Source: Bacteroidales bacterium Bact_07
Lineage (GTDB): Bacteria > Bacteroidota > Bacteroidia > Bacteroidales > Tenuifilaceae
Reading direction: 5' to 3'
Length of the DNA stretch: 15,871 nucleotides
Assembly: GCA_001603415.1 (NCBI GenBank)
Contig: LUYY01000034.1
Span: 1-15,871, forward strand
The position numbers were made by a program, and so were the translations under genes. The notes beneath the pieces are model-generated. The model was not told where the DNA came from and ran no database searches. It saw nothing but the letters and a program-made list of their open reading frames with translations. This document shows, one piece after another, positions 15,713-15,871 of the stretch. How positions within the stretch are numbered: position 1 is the first letter of the stretch; each line of letters begins with the position of its first letter.

Positions 15713-15744
15713 CAAAAATAGTTATAGTAATTAATGCCTGCAAA
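15713..15744 (-). promoter_or_regulatory. Promoter for the HAD gene
   Basis: On the minus strand TTTG (15741-15744), a 20-base spacer and TATTTTTG (15713-15720) give the best full -33/-7 match in the window. Transcription would start near 15706, about a dozen bases before the ATG at 15694. A second -7-like box, TAGGTTTG (15741-15748), overlaps the -33 element. Confidence 0.6.
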
Positions 15745-15803
15745 CCTATAACTTGATAGGGGCTAATAAACATTTACGAACAACGATTCACGAACAGCTA
15801 CGA

Positions 15804-15871
15804 GTCACCCTGAGCGCAACGAAGGATCTCTCTATTGAGTGCAAAAATGAGATGTTTTGCTAACGCTCAAC
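15804..15871. repeat. Dispersed imperfect palindrome (GTCACCCTGAGCG type), cut by the window edge
   Basis: The left arm GTCACCCTGAGCG (15804-15816) with ATCTC (15826-15830) is mirrored by GAGAT (15849-15853) and CGCTCA (15864-15869) in the right arm; the expected outer end lies beyond the window. I recognise the sequence type from general knowledge as a non-coding repeat scattered between genes in many Bacteroidota and other environmental genomes. I could not verify copy number here. No gene overlaps it. Confidence 0.65.

Overview
This window comes from a member of the Bacteroidota, probably from the Bacteroidales/Marinilabiliales side; I cannot narrow it further. The support is threefold. 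There is a GldB-type lipoprotein, a TPR plus SpoIIE phosphatase of the style common in this phylum, and OmpA proteins of Bacteroidota type. Most genes have no Shine-Dalgarno sequence but are preceded by the Bacteroidota -7 box TAnnTTTG. Several start codons are better placed a few codons inside the longest open frame, because an ATG followed by a good signal peptide or conserved N-terminus lies there.

Left block, 1-8318, all on the minus strand. Read in transcription order it holds a membrane-anchored lytic transglycosylase, UvrA, a SiaC-family phosphoprotein, a TPR/transmembrane/SpoIIE phosphatase, an OmpA-family protein, and a second envelope protein that runs off the left edge. The last four lie 2-50 bases apart and look like one unit. 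It resembles a Sia-type phospho-switch (SiaC plus a SiaA-like phosphatase) coupled to two related exported proteins that share an N-terminal layout. One of these carries an OmpA peptidoglycan-binding domain; the other carries a string of Ig-like repeats. No SiaB-like kinase and no SiaD-like diguanylate cyclase is visible. This is the part of the window most likely to be an incompletely described system.

Middle, 8319-12684. A 373-base AT-rich divergent intergenic region contains a long hairpin. It is followed by a plus-strand outer-membrane porin-like protein, a clear bidirectional terminator, and then formate-tetrahydrofolate ligase (fhs) and gldB on the minus strand.

Right block, 12685-15871. 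A divergent region with a heptamer tandem repeat separates gldB from a tiny SemiSWEET sugar transporter. The replicative helicase dnaB follows, preceded by a cluster of palindromes that looks like an operator region. dnaB converges with a YjjG-like HAD nucleotidase with only 2 bases between the stop codons. The dnaB terminator is a strong hairpin buried antisense inside the 3' end of the HAD gene. The window ends in a dispersed imperfect palindrome of the GTCACCCTGAGCG type. There are no tRNA or rRNA genes, CRISPR arrays, transposases or phage genes.
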